This document shows positions 1 to 9,235 of a stretch of DNA of 35,312 bases, one piece after another (the stretch's first letter is position 1; each line of letters opens with the position of its first letter). This DNA is from Planctomycetota bacterium (lineage in GTDB: Bacteria > Planctomycetota > Planctomycetia > Pirellulales > Thermoguttaceae). The notes under the pieces were generated by a model, which was not told the origin of the DNA, made no database searches, and worked only from the letters and a program-made list of their open reading frames with translations. Both the position numbers and the translations under genes were made by a program. The stretch spans positions 1 to 35,312 of the forward strand of contig JAKPGL010000029.1 in NCBI GenBank assembly GCA_029550925.1. The letters run 5' to 3'.

Positions 1-1
1 C

Positions 2-343
2 AAAGAAGAACCCAAACGCGAACCGCCTCCGCCGCCGCCCTCGCCTCCCCCCCCGCCACCCTTCGATCATGCGAAATACGCCTTCTTGACCGCGGTTACC
101 GAAGTCGCCGGCCGGCCTCAAGTCTGGGTCCACGTCCGCACCAAAGGAGAAACCTACTACCTCCAGGAAGGCGATCCGCTCCAGATCGGCTCCATCAAGG
201 GCGTGGTCGGTCCGATTGATCTGGATAGCCGCTCCATGCATATTCTCGTCAATGGCCGCACCTATCAGGTCCGGCACGGCCAATGCCTTTACGAGGCCGT
301 CAACGGCGGCGCTGCGGCAAATACCGTTAGCGCCGGCGGATAA
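2..343 (+). CDS. Partial proline-rich protein with PilP/GspC-like C-terminal domain
   Basis: Only the 3' part is present; the reading frame is open from base 2, so the gene begins outside the window. It opens with an almost pure proline linker (about residues 8-20 of the visible part) and then about 90 residues of predicted beta structure with the pattern AVTEVAGRPQVWVHV, YYLQEGDPLQIG and MHILVNGRTYQV. A Pro-rich linker followed by a small beta domain with a 'GD.l' turn is the layout of pilus/secretion assembly proteins PilP and GspC (homology region), which link inner-membrane platforms to the secretin. That assignment is by pattern only. A TTG inside the frame at 86 could be taken for a start, but the linker continues upstream without a stop. 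It faces the next gene tail to tail. Confidence 0.6.
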   Translation, partial: KEEPKREPPPPPPSPPPPPPFDHAKYAFLTAVTEVAGRPQVWVHVRTKGETYYLQEGDPLQIGSIKGVVGPIDLDSRSMHILVNGRTYQVRHGQCLYEAVNGGAAANTVSAGG

Positions 344-364
344 CCCAACGCTCCGGAACCAAGC

Positions 365-1915
365 TTATCGGCGCGGCGGCTGAAGGGTGCGACGCCGTTC
401 CGTTTGCCGCCGCAGCGGGTCTTCGGGACTACTGGAGAGCATCCGTTCCAATTGTTGCAGCACAGCGGGGTCATTGGTGGTGGCCAAAAGGCCCTTGGCT
501 GTTGCCCGTACTTGAGCATCCGGGTCTTCGCAGAGCCAAAAAAGCCAGGCCGTCGCCTCTACCCCGGCCATCGCCGGCAGACGGCGCACCAGGTCCAACC
601 GCACCTGCGGGTTGGGATCGCACAATTGCTGGGCCAACTGCCTAGTGACTTGTCCAAACCCTCGCCGGGCCAATTCTGCCTGAAAGGGCCTTTGCGCCTT
701 CCCAGAAGCCGCCGCCAAAAGCTCCAACAACGCCCCGACGGACTTCTCCTTCAGGTCCTCCCCTTTATCCCATGCAGCGTCGGGCGGGATTCCTTCCCCA
801 GAAATTCCTGTTCGGTTTTCCCTACCGCCAGAAATCTCCGGATGGTCCGAAGGCCGACCCTTGGGGAGCCTCATCCCATCGGTGGGCCTCGAAGACCCCG
901 AAGAGAGTTCGGCCCCTGGTTCTCCTGGGGCGTTGGGCGTGCGCACCGGCTGGTTCATCCGAGGCACTTTTCCTTCGGACCGATTCTGATCGGTTGGATT
1001 CGGTATGCTACCGGCCATCTTCGGAAAGGCGTCGGCTTGGATCGGCCCCAGAATCCGCAGCCCACCCGTTGGTTGGGAGGAAGGAAACTTCCGGGCCTCT
1101 GCCTCTGCTGCCTGAGCAATCACCAGAGAGTCGGCGGAAACCCCGTCCGCGCCAACAGACAAGTCCGAAGAAAGTCCCTCGACGGGCAAGCCGCCCCCGG
1201 CCAGATGAAATCCCTGCCCCGGATCGACCAGTTCGGTTCCCGGAGCCAGACTTCCCAATGGACGGCCAGAAACCATAGGGGAAGCAGATAGAGCAACACT
1301 CCCGGAAGAAGCGGCCGTTTGATCCAGATACGCCAAAACCCGTTCACACGATCGGACCATCTCCACCCGTTCGGGGCTTCCTTCGGGCGGATACCAACTC
1401 AGGATCCACTCGGCCAACTGCCGGGCAGTATGTCGGGAATGGGAGGGAAGGTCTTCTTTGCGGCGCTCCAGCGTTGTCGCAAGCAGGGATAAACTTTCCG
1501 AAACCTGATGCCAACCCTGATTTTCCCACTGTTGCTGGAGGTTGAACAGCTCCTTTTGGGCGGCCTCCGCCACTTCCGGACGGGAATCGCACAACCCCTG
1601 AATTAAGATCGGAATCCCGGTGGGTATCCAGCTAGCCATTTGGCGGAGAAGCAGGGTGGCTTCTTCTGGTGGGAGGTTGGGCAATTGACGTTCCCAGCGG
1701 GAAAGAGTCCATTTTGTCCAATCCACCCAAATTGCCAAAAAAGAAATCCCGGTTACTCCCAGCAACATCCCCCCCAGTACCCAAGGGCGGAGCAAAAAAA
1801 ATCCTCCCCTCCCGACGGACTTTCCCTCTGGCGTAGCCTCTTTTTGTGGGATTTTCTGGGAGGCCCCCTTAGATACTAAAGGTTTTTTCGGAAATGGCCG
1901 GGAAGGAAAAGGCAT
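365..1915 (-). CDS. Membrane-anchored HEAT-repeat-like protein, function unknown
   Basis: A 516-residue protein with a basic, proline-rich cytoplasmic N-terminus (1-38), one hydrophobic segment at about 39-63 and a large remainder. Residues about 80-180 are helical with alternating Leu/Ala. The middle (about 195-390) is low-complexity, rich in Gly, Ser and Pro and probably disordered. Residues about 392-495 contain two or three HEAT/Armadillo-like helical pairs (CDPNPQVRLDLVRRL and CEDPDAQVRATAKGLL are typical repeat cores). HEAT repeats are protein-binding scaffolds, so a scaffolding role at the membrane is the most that can be inferred. The ATG at 1915 is preceded by AGAGG about 10 bases upstream. 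It stands alone, 265 bases from the next minus-strand gene. No enzymatic motif is visible. Confidence 0.75.
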   Translation of the reverse strand: MPFPSRPFPKKPLVSKGASQKIPQKEATPEGKSVGRGGFFLLRPWVLGGMLLGVTGISFLAIWVDWTKWTLSRWERQLPNLPPEEATLLLRQMASWIPTGIPILIQGLCDSRPEVAEAAQKELFNLQQQWENQGWHQVSESLSLLATTLERRKEDLPSHSRHTARQLAEWILSWYPPEGSPERVEMVRSCERVLAYLDQTAASSGSVALSASPMVSGRPLGSLAPGTELVDPGQGFHLAGGGLPVEGLSSDLSVGADGVSADSLVIAQAAEAEARKFPSSQPTGGLRILGPIQADAFPKMAGSIPNPTDQNRSEGKVPRMNQPVRTPNAPGEPGAELSSGSSRPTDGMRLPKGRPSDHPEISGGRENRTGISGEGIPPDAAWDKGEDLKEKSVGALLELLAAASGKAQRPFQAELARRGFGQVTRQLAQQLCDPNPQVRLDLVRRLPAMAGVEATAWLFWLCEDPDAQVRATAKGLLATTNDPAVLQQLERMLSSSPEDPLRRQTERRRTLQPPRR

Positions 1916-2180
1916 GGAGGAATCCCTCTGGAGAGGGGAGCATTTGTAGGGCAGTTGCCCAGATCGGTCCCTCGGAACATGTTGGGTGAAACCGGCCCGA
2001 ATAGGACGAGGGTTCTCTTAGGAAGGAAAATTTACTCTGGCCGACTCCGGCCAAAGGATTCTCCAGAAAACAGGGACCGACTGCAAGAGGAAGTTAGCCT
2101 TTACGGACGGTTTCAGAAGGATCGAAAAGCAACAGGTACCCCTTTGTGGACAGCGTGGCAAACCAGCCGGGGGGTATGTT

Positions 2181-2525
2181 TTATTCCTGTTGGGACATCT
2201 GACTGCGATAGAGGGCCACCTGGGCTTGGCGGGCCAGGAACATGGCTTGTTCGGCCTCGGCCAATCGGCCTGCCTTTTGGCAGATCAGACTCAGCGCCAC
2301 ATAACTGAACGGGTCCTCGGGTTCCAATTGGCAGACCTGGCGCCCATGTTCGACTGCTTCGTCATATCGGCCCAGTTTTCCATAAAAAACGCTCAGGGCT
2401 GCATGGGCCAGGGCATACTGAGGGTCTTGCTGAAGAAGCTGCTGGAGTTTTGCCACAGCCGCTTCGATTTGGCCTGTTTGTTCTAGTTGGATTGCCTCGT
2501 CGTACACTTCGACGTTAGTTGGCAT
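2181..2525 (-). CDS. Small TPR-repeat protein
   Basis: A 114-residue soluble protein made almost entirely of three tetratricopeptide repeats: about residues 4-36 (YDEAIQLEQTGQIEAAVAKL), 38-71 (YALAHAALSVFYGKLGRYDEAV) and 72-105 (PFSYVALSLICQKAGRLAEAEQA). The canonical W/Y-G-Y-A-A-P spacing of the family is recognisable. No signal peptide or membrane segment is seen, so it is probably a cytoplasmic protein-protein adaptor; the partner is unknown. The ATG at 2525 has a good ribosome site (GGAGA, 9 bases upstream). It is divergent from lpxA across about 430 bases. Confidence 0.85.
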   Translation of the reverse strand: MPTNVEVYDEAIQLEQTGQIEAAVAKLQQLLQQDPQYALAHAALSVFYGKLGRYDEAVEHGRQVCQLEPEDPFSYVALSLICQKAGRLAEAEQAMFLARQAQVALYRSQMSQQE

Positions 2526-2954
2526 GATAGAAAGTCTCCAAAAATTGGGAAATCTATAGAGGTTAGGGAAATTCTAAAAACCTGGCCGGTTCTTCAGGCC
2601 CCTCAACCAGACCCCGAACCATCAGCATTTTGGGTAACTTCTTTCTAGTCTAAAGGGAAACCAGAAAGGTTGCCAGTCCCTGGAATGGACCTGCGGCAGA
2701 TTTTTTGTGGTACTCTTTTCACAAAATTTGGTTCTGCCTGGGAATCAGCCTTATGAGAAGAGAAACATCAAGGACCGTGGCCAAACGTTATTTTGGGAAA
2801 ACCCGGCTAAACAGGATCAATCCCCCCGGAGAGCATATCCGATACAACTTGTAGGCTCGGTCCTGAGTGCGAACAGGACGTGCTCACGGCCAGTCCGATG
2901 GCCGTCAAGGCGTTTCGCCCGGGTATTCCTTTTTGCCAGCAAAGGTCCTTTCCC
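2526..2954. other. Divergent intergenic region between TPR gene and lpxA
   Basis: About 430 bases that should hold the promoters of both neighbours. The lpxA frame is open upstream to 2880, but the extra 25 codons do not resemble LpxA. On the minus strand a TATAGA element lies near 2553-2558 without a convincing -35. A T-rich stretch near 2700-2730 is the most AT-rich part. No gene, repeat or terminator can be supported. Confidence 0.4.
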
Positions 2955-3833
2955 GTGAGTTCTCTCCATTTAAGTTCTATCAGTCCAGAGGCCCAGATTG
3001 GACAAGGAGTGAAAATCGGCCCGTTTTGCGTAATTGAGTCGGATGTGGTCGTCGGCGATCGGTGCCGATTGGAAAGCCGCGTAGTCCTCCGCAATGGGAC
3101 CCGGTTGGGGCCGGATAACCAGATTTTTGAAGGAGCGGTTCTCGGCGGGCCTCCCCAACATGTCCACATGCCCGAAAACCCCGGTCTGGTCATTATCGGG
3201 GCCGGTAATGTGATCCGAGAACATGTAACCATCCATCGACCGCTTCACGCCTCTGGTACGACTCGTATCGGAGACAACAATCTCCTGATGGTCAACGCCC
3301 ACATCGCCCATGACTGCCAATTGGGATCAAATATGATCATCGCCAACAATACGATGTTGGCCGGGCATGTCGAAGCGGCGGATCGGGCCTACATTTCCGG
3401 AGGCGTTGCCGTCCATCAATTTTGCCGAGTGGGCGCTTACGCCATGCTGGGCGGCCAAGCCCATGTGGTGCAAGACGTACCACCCTATGTCACGGTGGAT
3501 GGTCTGAGTAGTTGTATTGTGGGGATCAACGTGGTGGGCCTACGGCGTGCAGGCTTCTCCTCCGAAGATATCCTCCAGATCAAAAAGGCCTATCGGGTCA
3601 TTTACCGAAGCGAGTTGAAGTGGCAGGAGATCTTGGATATCCTGCGTACCGAATTCGCCCAAGGCCCCGCTGCTCTATTCTACTCGTTCCTTGCCGCCAC
3701 CAAACGCGGGATCGTTTCTGAACGCCGTCCGCCGGGTCGGGTGAGTCTGAAACTTCTGCGCCCTGAATCCGACCAGGAAGTGGAGATCATTCCTATCGAA
3801 GAACTTCCCCATCGGCAGGCAGCCGCCGGCTAA
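2955..3833 (+). CDS. lpxA: Acyl-ACP--UDP-N-acetylglucosamine O-acyltransferase (LpxA)
   Basis: LpxA catalyses the first step of lipid A synthesis in the cytoplasm, moving a 3-hydroxyacyl chain from ACP to UDP-GlcNAc. The protein shows the left-handed beta-helix hexapeptide repeats from about residue 7 (ISPEAQIGQGVKIGPFCVIE) to about 185, and the family signature NAHIAHDC. The second His of that motif, about residue 119, corresponds to the catalytic base (His125 in E. coli). VHQFCRVGAYAMLGG and QDVPPYV follow as in the family, then a helical C-terminal domain (GFSSEDILQIKKAYRVIYRS). I chose the GTG at 2955 because homology begins here and AAAGG lies upstream; an upstream start at 2880 would add 25 unrelated residues. 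About 292 residues, slightly longer than E. coli LpxA (262) because of a C-terminal tail. It implies an LPS-type outer membrane. No other lpx gene is adjacent. Confidence 0.93.
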   Translation: MSSLHLSSISPEAQIGQGVKIGPFCVIESDVVVGDRCRLESRVVLRNGTRLGPDNQIFEGAVLGGPPQHVHMPENPGLVIIGAGNVIREHVTIHRPLHASGTTRIGDNNLLMVNAHIAHDCQLGSNMIIANNTMLAGHVEAADRAYISGGVAVHQFCRVGAYAMLGGQAHVVQDVPPYVTVDGLSSCIVGINVVGLRRAGFSSEDILQIKKAYRVIYRSELKWQEILDILRTEFAQGPAALFYSFLAATKRGIVSERRPPGRVSLKLLRPESDQEVEIIPIEELPHRQAAAG

Positions 3834-3914
3834 ATAGATTCACGCGAAAAGAACCATCGCCTGCCGCTGCGTCGATAGATAGACGAAGGCCGACGGCTGG
3901 GGGATTGTCGTCGA

Positions 3915-5288
3915 TTACTCAACCGGAGGCAGTTCGGCCAAGGCGGCGTCGATCCGCTCCTGGGGATACTCATAGTCGTCCAACTGCCCGGTCAAGTATT
4001 TTTCATAGGAGCCTAGATCGCACACACCGTGGCCGCTCAGGTTGAACAAGATGCATTTTTCTTGGCCTGTTTCTCGGCAACGGAGGGCCTCCAGCACCGC
4101 CGCCCGGATGGCATGGCTGGTTTCCGGAGCGGGGATGATTCCCTCTGTAGCCGCAAACAGCCGGGCCGCCTCGAAACACTCCCGCTGATGCAAGGCCAGG
4201 ATTTCCACCCAGCCAAGCTTCACCGCCAAACTGACCATCGGCGCCATGCCATGATAGCGAAGCCCGCCGGCATGAATGCCCGGCGGCACAAAGCTATGGC
4301 CGAGCGTGTGCATTTTCAGCAGCGGCGTCTGCCCCGCCGTATCGCCGAAATCATACCGATACTGGCCTCGCGTCAGCGTGGGGCAAGCCCGAGGTTCGAC
4401 CGCGACCAATCGGATCGGTCGGCCTGCCACCTTATGACGGATAAACGGAAACGCCAACCCGGCGAAGTTGCTCCCGCCGCCGACGCAACCGATAATCACG
4501 TCGGGAAAATCTCCCCAAAGCTCCATCTGCTTCTCGGCCTCCAGGCCGATGACGGTCTGATGGAGCATCACATGGTTCAGCACGCTTCCCAATGCATAGC
4601 GGCATTCGGGATTACAGACGGCCGATTCGACCGCTTCGCTGATGGCGATTCCCAGGCTGCCCGGACACTGGGGATCGGCGGCAAGGATGTGTCGGCCCGA
4701 TTGGGTCTCCGAGGAAGGACTCGGCACCACCCGGGCGCCCCACAATTGCATCATGGTCCGACGGTACGGTTTCTGCTCATAGCTGACCCGGACCATATAG
4801 ACGGTGCACTCCAGGTCGAAAAGCCGACAGGCCAGGGCCAACGAGCTGCCCCACTGGCCCGCCCCGGTTTCGGTGGTCAATTGCCGGATGCCCTCGACTT
4901 TGTTGTAATAAGCCTGGGCCACGGCGGTGTTGGGTTTATGGCTGCCAGGCGGACTGACGCTTTCGTCCTTAAAATAGATGCGGGCAGGCGTCTTCAACTC
5001 CTTTTCTAAATTTCGGGCCCGCACGAGCGGCGTCGGCCGCCAAAGGCCCAAGGCGTCTCGAACCGCATCCGGAATCTCAATCCAACGTTCCTTCGAGACC
5101 TCCTGAGCGATCAGACCTCGAGGAAAGATCGGTTCCAACTCTTCGGGCCGAAGCGTCTCCTTCGTAACCGGATGGATCGGCGGCGGCAACGGCTCCGGCA
5201 AATCCGCCTGAAGATTATACCAGCGTTGAGGTATTTCACTCTGCCCTAAATAAATCCGCCGAGTTAAAAATGCTTTGTCGCCGCTCAT
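3915..5288 (-). CDS. trpB: Tryptophan synthase beta chain-like PLP enzyme (TrpB2 type)
   Basis: A fold-type II PLP enzyme that condenses indole (or phosphoserine/serine-derived aminoacrylate) to give L-tryptophan. It belongs to the TrpB2 subgroup: a longer N-terminus ([12 protein letters not shown]), the motif [10 protein letters not shown] with the PLP lysine at about residue 118, ETGAGQWG for substrate carboxylate binding, and [11 protein letters not shown] for cofactor phosphate. TrpB2 enzymes lack the TrpA-contact features of TrpB1 and are often encoded away from trpA, as here. About 457 residues is normal for the subgroup. I preferred the ATG at 5288, directly preceded by GTAGGT, over an in-frame GTG at 5297 with no ribosome site. 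No trpA is nearby; trpD lies about 13 kb away. Convergent with lpxA. Confidence 0.92.
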   Translation of the reverse strand: MSGDKAFLTRRIYLGQSEIPQRWYNLQADLPEPLPPPIHPVTKETLRPEELEPIFPRGLIAQEVSKERWIEIPDAVRDALGLWRPTPLVRARNLEKELKTPARIYFKDESVSPPGSHKPNTAVAQAYYNKVEGIRQLTTETGAGQWGSSLALACRLFDLECTVYMVRVSYEQKPYRRTMMQLWGARVVPSPSSETQSGRHILAADPQCPGSLGIAISEAVESAVCNPECRYALGSVLNHVMLHQTVIGLEAEKQMELWGDFPDVIIGCVGGGSNFAGLAFPFIRHKVAGRPIRLVAVEPRACPTLTRGQYRYDFGDTAGQTPLLKMHTLGHSFVPPGIHAGGLRYHGMAPMVSLAVKLGWVEILALHQRECFEAARLFAATEGIIPAPETSHAIRAAVLEALRCRETGQEKCILFNLSGHGVCDLGSYEKYLTGQLDDYEYPQERIDAALAELPPVE

Positions 5289-5893
5289 ACCTACCACTCA
5301 CTAAAAAACCGGTTTCATCTTTTCGTCCGACCTCTCCCTAGGGGCAGATCGGTATCCCGGCCTTCCCATGGCAATTTTCTTCTCTCCATTCCCAACGAAG
5401 CATAACGGATGGAACGCCCCTTTTCCCGTTCGCCAGGAGGACGGCTTGCCTTCTGGAAAAACCGCCGCCCCGGCGTACGAACTTGTTAGCATACTTTGCC
5501 GCTTGCCGATTGTCGATCCAACCCTCCCAAATTTGGAATATTTCCAGAAAAGCTAAATAGTCCATTTGTAACTGGATCGGGAGCTTTCGCGGGGGGTGAT
5601 GGACAGGTTACTCCACTTGGCTGCAATGTTACGAAATCAATAACTCGTCTCCTCGAACCGGCCCCTTTGTTCCCGGTTTCATAGTCAGGCATAGCATACC
5701 CCATTAGAGGGGCGTTAAAAGTAACATTCCGGCTGAAAAAGTCCCTTTGGTCCGTAAAGTTTTCCCTATCGGGTTCTTTTTTAGAATACCACGAAAAATG
5801 ACGATGTTAATTTATACCAAATAGACAATATAGAAAAAATACGCAAATTAAATAGAGAGATTTTGGGAAACCAATCACTGAGAAAGCTACTCC
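5289..5893. other. Long AT-richer intergenic region
   Basis: About 600 bases with only short, poorly coded frames. The 3' half (about 5700-5890) is distinctly AT-rich and presumably carries the promoter of the GAF gene, but no well-spaced -35/-10 pair is clear. Two inverted GTAACATT ends at 5625-5632 and 5721-5728 resemble the terminal repeats of the MITE near 34.2 kb (see findings). No RNA gene was recognised. Confidence 0.4.
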
Positions 5894-7603
5894 GTGTCCA
5901 ACCCATCTCCTGAGTTTGTGAATCCCTATTTCTGTGAACCATCGCCCCCCTCTACAAAGGGAATGGAGGAAGAAGATTTTCTGCGCCGATTGGAAACCCT
6001 GCAGGATTCCTTCCGGCAGGTAACCGGCTGGGACGTGAAATGGCATGTCCGGTCCAAAGAAATCCCGTCCAACGGAGAAGAACCCTCCGCAGAGGGAGAG
6101 GAGATTACCGAGGGGATTTCCTTTTCTTTGAAACCCGGGGCTGGCCGCTGTAAGGGTTCGGGAAAAGACTCCGATCCGCTGCTTTCTTCGCGCGGCCGTA
6201 GTCCCCAGACCCAGGAGGCCGTGCTCCAGTTGGCCGAGGGAGTAGCGGACCTTTTGGGCGAAATCCATCGGCTTCAGCAGACCCTTTGGCAGCGGGAGGC
6301 GGAGTTGGCCACCGGAGTGCCGGTGGTCGCCGATTTTTCGGATAGGAAGACCTTAGCCCCGCGTTTGCAAGCCATCCTCCGAGCCGGGGTAGAGGCCGTC
6401 GGAGCAGACGCCGCTGGGGTGTATCTATTGGACGAGGCGACCACGTGTTTGAAACTTCGCTGCGTCTGGGGGCTGCCGATCCAGAAACTGGCGGCGCCGC
6501 CTCGACCGCTCCGGGGCGCCCTGGCCGACCTGGAGGCCCTTTTGGGCCATGCAGTAGTCCTGGACGATCTGGCCCGAATGCCATCTTGGCAGTCGCCGGA
6601 GAAAGAATTCGGGGCGGCCGTCTGTACGCCTATTTCCACGGAGACCACCCTGCTGGGCACCCTGTGGGTCTTCTCCAAACAGCCCAGAGACTTTACCTCT
6701 CAGCAAACTAACATTCTGGAAGTGATCGCCGGCCGGATCGCCGCAGAGTTGGAACGAGAAGTCCTCTTGGCCGAGACGGCGGCCCTAAAGCCCTGGAAAG
6801 ACCATCTGTACCAGCTCCAGCAATGGCACGAAGAACAGGCCGATTGGAGTGCGTCTTGCGGCGAGGGCTGGGAGATCGGCCTCTGGCAGGAATCAGGGCC
6901 GGCAGGCTGGGGAGAGTTTTTTCAGCGTTTTGCCTGGGGAGATGAAGGCACGGCGCTGGTCCTGGGGCGAGTGCACGAGCAAGGTCTTCGGGCCGTGTTG
7001 GAGGCGGTTCGGATACGGTCGGTCGTGCAGGCCCATGCCGAACATGTTCAGCAGCCCCATCGACTGCTCCACCAAGTAGATGAGACATTATGGACCAGTT
7101 CGGCGGGCGAGTGCCAGGCAGCGGTCTGGGTGGGCAGACTGGGCCGGACCAACTCCACGCCGTCGGACCAGATGCAACTGCAATACGCCGCAGCCGGCCG
7201 GATGAGCTTGGTCTTGGTAACATGCGAGGGATGGAAATCTCTGAGCGAACCGTCGCCTCCGCTAGCAGCTCGGCCCAAGCCGTCTGCGGCGTCAACCGGC
7301 CCGTTGGGCAAACCGCTAGAGTCCGACAGGGAAATTCCGCAATATAAAAACCGACGCCATCGGCTCCGCCGGGGAGAAACGCTCGTCATTTTTCCCGCCG
7401 TTGAAGCAAGAGCGGAAGCAACGGCTATACGGGGCGGCCGGGGGGACGATCGGCTGCGGCAGATGGAAGCCCAATTGGCCGAGCACCTCCGAGGGCGTCT
7501 GGACAAACCAGCACCACAGTTGGCCGAACTGGCCCAAAAATTCCTCGAAAGGCAGGATATCGGCCTGCTTCCTCAAAGCCTCCTTGTGCTGAAAGCTCGA
7601 TAG
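5894..7603 (+). CDS. GAF-domain protein with degenerate SpoIIE/PP2C-type domain
   Basis: A 569-residue cytoplasmic protein. Residues about 1-135 are variable and end in a short coiled coil (EIHRLQQTLWQREAEL). Residues about 147-285 form a GAF sensor domain (LRAGVEAVGADAAGVYLLDE, CTPISTETTLLGTLWVF, NILEVIAGRIAAELERE). Residues about 315-565 align in layout with a SpoIIE-type PP2C phosphatase, as in RsbU-like regulators: ALVLGRVHEQGLRAVLEA, LQYAAAGRMSLVLV, LRRGETLVIFPAVEARAEA. The metal-binding Asp residues expected in AGDWYD, GDVSGHG and YTDG are replaced (for example GRVHEQG, FPAV), so it is probably a pseudophosphatase that binds but does not dephosphorylate. The GTG at 5894 is weakly supported; an ATG at 5963 (MEEEDF) just after AAAGGGA is the alternative. 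Stand-alone gene. Confidence 0.8.
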   Translation: MSNPSPEFVNPYFCEPSPPSTKGMEEEDFLRRLETLQDSFRQVTGWDVKWHVRSKEIPSNGEEPSAEGEEITEGISFSLKPGAGRCKGSGKDSDPLLSSRGRSPQTQEAVLQLAEGVADLLGEIHRLQQTLWQREAELATGVPVVADFSDRKTLAPRLQAILRAGVEAVGADAAGVYLLDEATTCLKLRCVWGLPIQKLAAPPRPLRGALADLEALLGHAVVLDDLARMPSWQSPEKEFGAAVCTPISTETTLLGTLWVFSKQPRDFTSQQTNILEVIAGRIAAELEREVLLAETAALKPWKDHLYQLQQWHEEQADWSASCGEGWEIGLWQESGPAGWGEFFQRFAWGDEGTALVLGRVHEQGLRAVLEAVRIRSVVQAHAEHVQQPHRLLHQVDETLWTSSAGECQAAVWVGRLGRTNSTPSDQMQLQYAAAGRMSLVLVTCEGWKSLSEPSPPLAARPKPSAASTGPLGKPLESDREIPQYKNRRHRLRRGETLVIFPAVEARAEATAIRGGRGDDRLRQMEAQLAEHLRGRLDKPAPQLAELAQKFLERQDIGLLPQSLLVLKAR

Positions 7604-7785
7604 CATTTCAGCCGAATGGCGGTTCCTCTTCGTGTCATCCCCGTGCAATCGCCCGATCCTGGGAAAATAGGCAGGAGTCTGGGGACGTGGTCTGGCCCTA
7701 ACGTCTGCATCGTCCGGCCTTGAAGGTTTCGGCGTTTGCGTGGACGGCGAGTAGGGGATTTTCGGCGCCGCCTGTTTCGGCGGGT

Positions 7786-8979
7786 TTAGCCTTCCTCCGT
7801 TGGTTGCTGTTCGGAGGGGCCTGGGGTTTTTCGCAGCAGCCGGGGCATTTCCAATACCGCCCGCATCAGGTCGATCGTCAGATACCAAAAGAGAAAGAGC
7901 ACATAAACAACTAAGGGCATTGCCGCGGCCACGCCAAGATGGAGAAAACCATCCCGAACGACAAAATAGGCTTCGAGCTTTTTGCTTACCAAAAGAACCA
8001 AGGCGTACAGGAGTTCTATCGTTCCCTGAAGGACGCCTAGCCCAAATAGGACCGGGGTCAATTTCACCAGTAGTTTCCCCAAGAAGGTCCAGAGGCCGAG
8101 GGCTTCTTCGCCGGCTCGGGTTTCGGGAGAGATGGTAATTTGCACGGTTTCTGGAGCGACGGCGATCAGGGCGGCCAATTCCACCACGATGAAAAGTTCC
8201 AGCGCTCCAAGAATCATGAGATAGTGATTCTCTTGGACGGCATAGACCACCAGGCTGAGTACGCCCGCCACCCCCAGGGCCAACAATAACAACGCCACGC
8301 AATCCAAAAAGGCGGTCGAACAGACCCGACCAGGAGAGTTTTTGTTCAATCTCTCCAAGGCGGGCAAAAATCGGCCCGCTGTGTATTGCAGCACCACCAG
8401 GGCGATCACCCCAGCCGCTCCCCAGCCCAAAAAAGAAACTTGCTTGGCGTCAATGCTTTGGGCCAACGTAACCATCAAGAAAAGGGCGGCGGCGGCGTAA
8501 AGGGTGTAATACCCGAGCACAGAAAAGGCTTGGCAGGTCGTCTCGATCAATACGGCGGGGAAAGAACGACGAAAGAGATCGAGGATCAGGTCGAACAGAT
8601 GTACTGATATGCCCTCTCTGGCCCGATAAAACGCCGCCAGCGAATTTTCAAATCCACGTCCTGGGCCTGCCGGGACGCCCGGCGCGGACACAACCACCGG
8701 CGTCGGAGCGGCGGGAAAAACCGGAGGCTCCGTGGGCGTAGGTGCGGGGGCGGGGGTGGCGGGTTCCGCTTCTGGGACGGCCGCTGCCTGCGGCGGCGGA
8801 GATTCCGCCTCGAAAAGTCCTTTCACCCGCCGGGCGGCGACCCAACTGTCCATCCCTTCGCGCCAGACCAGATCGTCGGGCTGGAGTTGGCCTGCCTCGG
8901 CCAGGGCCTTCAATTCCGCCGCCGATACAGGTCCGAAACGTTTGTTCTCTTGAGCATAAAACCATTCCACGGGACTCAT
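7786..8979 (-). CDS. GYF-domain polytopic membrane protein
   Basis: A 397-residue protein. Residues about 5-55 are a GYF_2 domain (EWFYAQENKRFGPVSAAELKALA, LVWREGMDSWVAA), a small module that binds proline-rich peptides. A Pro/Ala-rich linker follows (about 60-105), then about five or six hydrophobic segments between about 150 and 380. The GYF-linker-membrane layout is frequent in planctomycetes but has no assigned function; sorting or recruitment of partners at the inner membrane is inference. The ATG at 8979 has AAGG about 8 bases upstream. The gene is convergent with the GAF gene (182-base gap) and divergent from the Tat/MBL gene. The linker may itself be a GYF ligand. Confidence 0.8.
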   Translation of the reverse strand: MSPVEWFYAQENKRFGPVSAAELKALAEAGQLQPDDLVWREGMDSWVAARRVKGLFEAESPPPQAAAVPEAEPATPAPAPTPTEPPVFPAAPTPVVVSAPGVPAGPGRGFENSLAAFYRAREGISVHLFDLILDLFRRSFPAVLIETTCQAFSVLGYYTLYAAAALFLMVTLAQSIDAKQVSFLGWGAAGVIALVVLQYTAGRFLPALERLNKNSPGRVCSTAFLDCVALLLLALGVAGVLSLVVYAVQENHYLMILGALELFIVVELAALIAVAPETVQITISPETRAGEEALGLWTFLGKLLVKLTPVLFGLGVLQGTIELLYALVLLVSKKLEAYFVVRDGFLHLGVAAAMPLVVYVLFLFWYLTIDLMRAVLEMPRLLRKTPGPSEQQPTEEG

Positions 8980-9235
8980 AAGGGAACCTTTGCTCCATAG
9001 ATCACAAAGCGGCTAGTCCTTGGTAGGGGGGGCCAACAACCGGTTGGAAATTGCCCTCGAAAAAAGCAGCCCAACGGGCAAGGCGACTCTTTTCTTTTGA
9101 CCTCCGGGAGGATACATTGCAGGAGAGAATATGATCCCTTCTAATGTACTTCATAAACCTGCGTGCGTCATCCCCCCGAATCCTGAATAAGGAGGGGGGC
9201 CCCCCCGAAATCCCTTTTCCCTAGGAGATTTTGCC
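8980..9235. other. Divergent spacer with possible leader ORF and GC-rich hairpin
   Basis: Between the GYF gene and the Tat/MBL gene. An ATG at 9131 behind AGGAG begins a 19-codon frame ending at 9190. It is followed by a run of G (9194-9199) that can pair with C at 9172-9177 or with the adjacent C at 9200-9206. The real ribosome site of the downstream gene (AGGAG, 9 bases before 9236) comes just after. Whether the small frame is translated cannot be judged from one sequence. Confidence 0.3.

Noticed and set aside
4029-5009. Plus-strand open frame of 326 codons
   Set aside because: Antisense to the TrpB2 gene and of shadow composition.
7316-8302. Minus-strand open frame of 328 codons bridging the GAF and GYF genes
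   Set aside because: It overlaps the ends of two well-supported genes, has no ribosome site, and its product is Arg/Pro/Gly-rich with no domain.
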